Of a DNA stretch of 64,000 nucleotides, positions 60,538 through 64,000 are shown one piece after another. The notes under the pieces were generated by a model. That model saw only the letters and a list, made by a program, of their open reading frames with translations. It made no database searches and was not told where the DNA came from. The position numbers were made by a program, and so were the translations under genes. The DNA comes from Haloterrigena alkaliphila. Lineage in GTDB: Archaea; Halobacteriota; Halobacteria; Halobacteriales; Natrialbaceae. The stretch covers positions 2,294,001 through 2,358,000 of the forward strand of contig NZ_CP071462.1 of the NCBI RefSeq assembly GCF_017352155.2. Reading direction: 5' to 3'. The first letter of the stretch is position 1. Each line of letters opens with the position of its first letter.

Positions 60538-62319
60538 ATGGCTCCCCCGCCGGAACAGTCGGACAGCCGAGTGAGTCGGCGAGCAGCGCTTGCAGCCGGA
60601 AGTACCGGCATCGCCGGTTCGCTGGCCGGGTGTATGGATCGGATCGAGCGGCTCATCACCGGCACGGCGGACGATCAGCTCACGATAACCCTCCAAACGC
60701 TTCCGACCGACAACGATCGTCAGGCGATTCAGATCGCCAGACGCCTCGAGAAGCATCTCAACGCGGTCGGCATCAACGTCCGGCTGGAGCCGCGGGCCTA
60801 TCCCGAGTTACTGCGGTCGGTCTTGCTCGAGCACGACTTCGATTGTTATATCAGCTGCTATCCGGGCGGTCACGATCCCGAGTACCTCTACGAGACGTTT
60901 CACTCCTCGTTCGCTCCCGAGGCGGGCTGGCAGAACCCGTTCGGATTCGTCGATTCCGAGACCGACGAGTTGCTCGAGCGACAGCGCTCGACGTCGAACG
61001 GGGACCGGGAGGAAGCGGTCGGGGAGGTACTCGATCGACTGGCACAAACGCATCCGATCGTACCGATCTGCATCCCCGAGGAGCGTCGACTCGTCAGAAC
61101 TGACCGGTTCGACGGCTGGAACGAGTCTCATCTCGGAACTCGACTCGGCTTCGTCGGGCTCGAACCGAACGAGGAGGCGTTCGAGGACGAAGTCCTCCTG
61201 ATCGCGGTCATAACCGACTCGCGTCCCACTAGAAACCTCAACCCCCTGGCCGCGCCGTATCGGTCTCAGGGCGCGTTCGTCGATCTGTTGTACGACTCGC
61301 TGGCGACCGAAGACGACGGCGAGATCCGCCCGTGGCTCGCCGACGCCTGGGACTGGGACGACTCGACCGCGACGGTCACGCTCAGGCCGGACTGCCGATT
61401 CCACGACGGCGAACCGGTCACCGCTGCCGACGTCGAGTTCACCTACGAGTTTCTGGCCGACACCACACTCGGCGCCGGCAACGGGTCGTCGCCGGCGCCG
61501 AGGTACCGCGGGCAGGTAGACGCGATCCGAACGGTCACGGTCGTCGACGATCGGACCGTCCGAATTCGAGTCGATTCGAGCACCGACGTCGCCGAACAGT
61601 CGTTCACGGTACCGATCCTCCCGGAACACGTCTGGAGGTCCGCCGTCGAACGTCGCCTCGAGCGCGGCGTCGAACCCACGCAGGGGACGTGGGAGGTCGT
61701 CACCACCGACGAGATCGATCCGATCGGTAGCGGCCCGTTCGCGCTCGCCGAGCAGGAACCGCGCTCGCACGTTCGATTCGATCGGTTCGACGACCACTTC
61801 ACCCGACGCGGTTACGTCGACCTCCCGGAACCGAGCGTCGACGGCATCGTCTTCAACGTCGAGCCGAACAGTGGCTCGGCCGTCACTCAACTCGAGGCGG
61901 GAAACGCCGACATGACGGCATCGGTTCTCGGCGCCGAGAGAGTCGACTCGCTTCCGTCGAATCTCGAACTCGTCGAATCGAAACCGCGGACGTTCTACTA
62001 CCTCGGATTCAACGTCAGGAATTCGCCGTTCAGCAATTTCCACTTCCGCCGGATCGTCGCGCGGTTGATCGACAGGGAGTCGACCGTCGAAGACGTGTTC
62101 AACGGGCTGGCGACGCCGACCGTCGCCCCGGTTTCCACCGAGTGGATCCCCGACGAACTCGAGTGGGACGGAGAAGCACCATACGCGCCCTTTTTCCGCG
62201 ACGAGACGCATAGTGATGATACGGGAGAACTCGACGTGGAACGGGCGAAGCGAGCATTCGAGCAGCACGGTTTCCAGTACGACAAAAACGGAGAATACAT
62301 CGTAGATAATGCTCATTGA
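60538..62319 (+). CDS. Peptide-type (SBP_bac_5) solute-binding lipoprotein, apparently circularly permuted
   Basis: In this 593-residue protein a Tat-like signal (SRRAALAAGSTGIAGSLAG then Cys) suggests lipid anchoring outside the cell. After it, residues about 48-195 look like the C-terminal part of a DppA/OppA protein (LTITLQTLPTDNDRQAIQIA, HLNAVGINVRLEPRAYPELL, FDCYISCYPGGHDPEYLY). From about 205 the normal N-terminal part follows (NPLAAPYRSQGAFVDLLYDS, WRFHDGEPVTAADVEFTYEF-like sequence), running to YDKNGEYIVDNAH, just where the first segment would normally continue. The order is thus C-part then N-part. It overlaps the PAP2 gene by 11 nt. Confidence 0.85.
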   Translation: MAPPPEQSDSRVSRRAALAAGSTGIAGSLAGCMDRIERLITGTADDQLTITLQTLPTDNDRQAIQIARRLEKHLNAVGINVRLEPRAYPELLRSVLLEHDFDCYISCYPGGHDPEYLYETFHSSFAPEAGWQNPFGFVDSETDELLERQRSTSNGDREEAVGEVLDRLAQTHPIVPICIPEERRLVRTDRFDGWNESHLGTRLGFVGLEPNEEAFEDEVLLIAVITDSRPTRNLNPLAAPYRSQGAFVDLLYDSLATEDDGEIRPWLADAWDWDDSTATVTLRPDCRFHDGEPVTAADVEFTYEFLADTTLGAGNGSSPAPRYRGQVDAIRTVTVVDDRTVRIRVDSSTDVAEQSFTVPILPEHVWRSAVERRLERGVEPTQGTWEVVTTDEIDPIGSGPFALAEQEPRSHVRFDRFDDHFTRRGYVDLPEPSVDGIVFNVEPNSGSAVTQLEAGNADMTASVLGAERVDSLPSNLELVESKPRTFYYLGFNVRNSPFSNFHFRRIVARLIDRESTVEDVFNGLATPTVAPVSTEWIPDELEWDGEAPYAPFFRDETHSDDTGELDVERAKRAFEQHGFQYDKNGEYIVDNAH

Positions 62320-63259
62320 ACTGCTCACGCAGGTGGCAGTAGTTACCGTGCTCCTGTTCGCCGTGTTCGTTCCCGTCTGTATCGGCCGCCGCCGGCTCCG
62401 AGCGACGCGACTCGAGTGGCGACGTCGGGTCCGACAGGCCGCGCCCGTCTCGAGCGTCGTGGTCGTCGTGTTACTCGTGAACCGGATAACCCGCCAACGC
62501 CTCCCCGAACTCTCCTGGGCGCTCGATTGGAATCTGACGCCGACGTTTTACGCCATCGAAGGGGAGGCGGTCCTCTGGTTCCAGACGTTCGCGAGTCAGA
62601 CGCTGACGCAGTTCTTTTCGTTCGTCTACATCTTCGGCTACGTCTTCATCCTGATCTTTCCCGTGATCGCGTACTTCGCGCTGTCGGACACGCGCCCGCT
62701 CAGGGAACTGCTGTCCGCGTACGCGCTCAACTACCTGATCGGACTGCTCCTCTACCTGCTGGTGATCGCCTACGGGCCGCGAAACGTCATGCCCACCGCC
62801 ATCGATACGATGCTGTACGATTTCCGCCCGCAGTATCAGTATCTCACGCGCCAGGTCAATCACAACACCAACGTCTTTCCGTCGTTGCACACCTCGCTGT
62901 CGGCGACGATCGCGATATTCGCCTATCGAACCCGGCGGGAGTATCCGATCTGGTTCGTCGTCGCGGTGCCGCTGGCGGCGAGCATCGCCGTCTCGACGAT
63001 GTATCTCGGCATCCACTGGGCGATCGACGTCGTCGCGGGCGTCGGGCTGGCGGCCGTCACGGTGGTCGCCGCAGAGCGACTCGTCGGCCGGTGGTCGCTC
63101 GCCGAGGATTTCGGTATCGAAATCGACGAGTACGCGGCTCGAACCCGACGGCTCGTCGAGACGATCGTCCCGATCGACGCGTCTTCGGCCACCGGAACCG
63201 ACGACTACGACGAGGACGACGAGACTTGCGTCGAGAGCGCCGATTCGCGGACGGACTGA
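62309..63259 (+). CDS. PAP2-superfamily (Aur1/Ipt1-like) membrane phosphatase or phosphotransferase
   Basis: The 316-residue protein has about six to seven hydrophobic segments. The phosphatase signature is divided into YGPRNVMP, VFPSLHTSLSATIAIFAYRT and LGIHWAIDVVAGVGL, matching the C1-C3 motifs with catalytic histidines in SLHTS and GIHWAID. The motif set resembles inositolphosphotransferases and lipid phosphatases acting on polyprenyl or lipid phosphates at the membrane. The C-terminal 50 residues are acidic and polar. Translational coupling to the solute-binding lipoprotein is unusual and unexplained. Confidence 0.88.
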   Translation: MLIELLTQVAVVTVLLFAVFVPVCIGRRRLRATRLEWRRRVRQAAPVSSVVVVVLLVNRITRQRLPELSWALDWNLTPTFYAIEGEAVLWFQTFASQTLTQFFSFVYIFGYVFILIFPVIAYFALSDTRPLRELLSAYALNYLIGLLLYLLVIAYGPRNVMPTAIDTMLYDFRPQYQYLTRQVNHNTNVFPSLHTSLSATIAIFAYRTRREYPIWFVVAVPLAASIAVSTMYLGIHWAIDVVAGVGLAAVTVVAAERLVGRWSLAEDFGIEIDEYAARTRRLVETIVPIDASSATGTDDYDEDDETCVESADSRTD

Positions 63260-63331
63260 TGACCGCGACGAACTCCCCTCGGCTGGCCGTCCGGCGGTGA
63301 TCGCGTCGAGAGCGCGACGTCACCGGTCGCC

Positions 63332-63859
63332 TCACTCCCGAATTTCGATCCCCGTAGCGGCGACCAGCCCGCGGTCGGCGGCGTCGGCGCGATTGATCCG
63401 GACCGCGATCGTGTAGCGGCCGGGGTCGACGGGGTTCCACTCGGACTCGCTGACGCGGATGCGCTGGGCCCACTCGCGGCTGAATCGCTTGCGCTCGCTT
63501 CGGGCGAAGGAGAAGGCGGCGGATCGGTCGGGAACGGCCCGCGGGACTCGAGTCGCCGCCTCGATCCCGTCGACGGCCCACGTCCAGCGCTCGGGGGAGT
63601 CGGTTCGCAGTCGGATCGGGAACGGGAGTCGGTTGCGGAACTCGATCCCGATGGCGACCGACTGCCCCGGGCGGTAGACGTCGCGGTCCGTGGTCACGGT
63701 GACGTCGATCGCCCGGGTGCGAAGCGCGACCGGCGCGAACGCGTGGCTGAACGCGTCCCAGTCGATCGCGCGCCGGGCGTTCTCGTCGTCGCTCGCCGCT
63801 GGGGCGAACGGATCGTCCGCGTCGCGCTCGAGCGCGCGCGAGTCGTAGATTCGTTTCAT
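63332..63859 (-). CDS. Haloarchaeal beta-sandwich protein (DUF7974-like)
   Basis: The 175-residue product starts at ATG 63859 (MKRIYDSRALERDADDPFAP). The later two-thirds look like an immunoglobulin-like sandwich of the BsuPI/intracellular-protease-inhibitor kind: DVTVTTDRDVYRPGQSVAIG, FRNRLPFPIRLRT and WNPVDPGRYTIAVRINR. No signal peptide is seen. It starts 22 bp after the stop of the peptide-transporter ATPase gene and may be its operon partner. Function unknown; the DUF number is from memory. Confidence 0.75.
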   Translation of the reverse strand: MKRIYDSRALERDADDPFAPAASDDENARRAIDWDAFSHAFAPVALRTRAIDVTVTTDRDVYRPGQSVAIGIEFRNRLPFPIRLRTDSPERWTWAVDGIEAATRVPRAVPDRSAAFSFARSERKRFSREWAQRIRVSESEWNPVDPGRYTIAVRINRADAADRGLVAATGIEIRE

Positions 63860-63881
63860 CGCGGTCTGGATTCGAGTAGCG

Positions 63882-64000
63882 TCATCGCTGTCTCGGTTCG
63901 GATCGGTCCGGCAGATGCTCGGCGTACGCGTCGTCGAAGCGGTGGCAGGCGATCGGATGGCCGTCACCGTCAGCGTCCTCGTCACCATTCTTATCACCGT
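63882..64000 (-). CDS. C-terminal end of an oligopeptide ABC transporter ATP-binding protein (partial)
   Basis: The last 38 codons lie inside the window, with the stop at 63884-63882. The translated end includes DADGDGHPIACHRFDD and AYAEHLPDRSEPRQR. DppD/OppF-type ATPases of haloarchaea typically end with a Gly-His-x-x-x-Cys-His segment, the trace of the oligo_HPY domain, which fits. The rest of the gene runs off the right edge. Confidence 0.65.
   Translation of the reverse strand, partial: GDKNGDEDADGDGHPIACHRFDDAYAEHLPDRSEPRQR

Overview
The window is chromosomal DNA from an extremely halophilic archaeon (class Halobacteria, probably Natrialbales). The evidence is high GC, very acidic proteins, TFB, a thermosome, LonB, aIF2-alpha, ribosomal proteins S27e and L44e, Nop10, an archaeal initiator tRNA, and several haloarchaea-only families (DUF7123, HalOD1, HAH_0734, DUF7312). 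The genus is inferred from gene content, not from a database match.

Layout. 1-6.9 kb: the 5' end of a membrane protein, aroD, a TFB gene, a DUF84 NTPase, a broken HAD gene, a two-domain wHTH regulator and an NfeD/SPFH pair. 7-17.6 kb: pyk, a PhoD-like phosphatase, metG, mfnA, a membrane glycosyltransferase and a Bat-type regulator. 17.6-25.3 kb: a wHTH/PemK-like module flanked on its left by a decayed copy of the ppsA 3' end, then ppsA, trmI, nac, a PUA protein, a NYN nuclease and htpX. 25.6-32.5 kb: a complete succinylase-type lysine operon (dapA-dapB-dapD-lysA-dapF-dapE) with a vapBC pair in the middle. 32.5-37.8 kb: membrane proteins, purB and a PurN/AICAR-transformylase fusion. 38-41.2 kb: a SIMPL lipoprotein and a DtxR-box-controlled iron-uptake pair. 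41.3-49.8 kb: carA divergent from an Lrp gene, an MGMT-like protein without the catalytic cysteine, lonB with a CPBP protease, nadM and a SAM hydrolase. 49.8-55.3 kb: a thermosome gene, an amidohydrolase and a minus-strand translation cluster (L44e, S27e, aIF2-alpha, Nop10, PAC2). 55.5-64 kb: a nitric oxide reductase with a 350-residue N-terminal extension, HAH_0734, GtrA, initiator tRNA-Met followed by scrambled copies of its 3' end, an apparently circularly permuted solute-binding lipoprotein overlapping a PAP2 phosphatase gene, and the end of a peptide-transporter ATPase.

The most interesting signal is intergenic. Three genes (ppsA, purH, tRNA-iMet) have extra diverged copies of their own 3' ends nearby. 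Two of those sites (purH, tRNA) and two further repeat elements with shared termini (42954-43246 and 52794-52906) all carry the 11-mer GAACGNAGTGA. No transposase, integrase, CRISPR array or rRNA gene was recognised.
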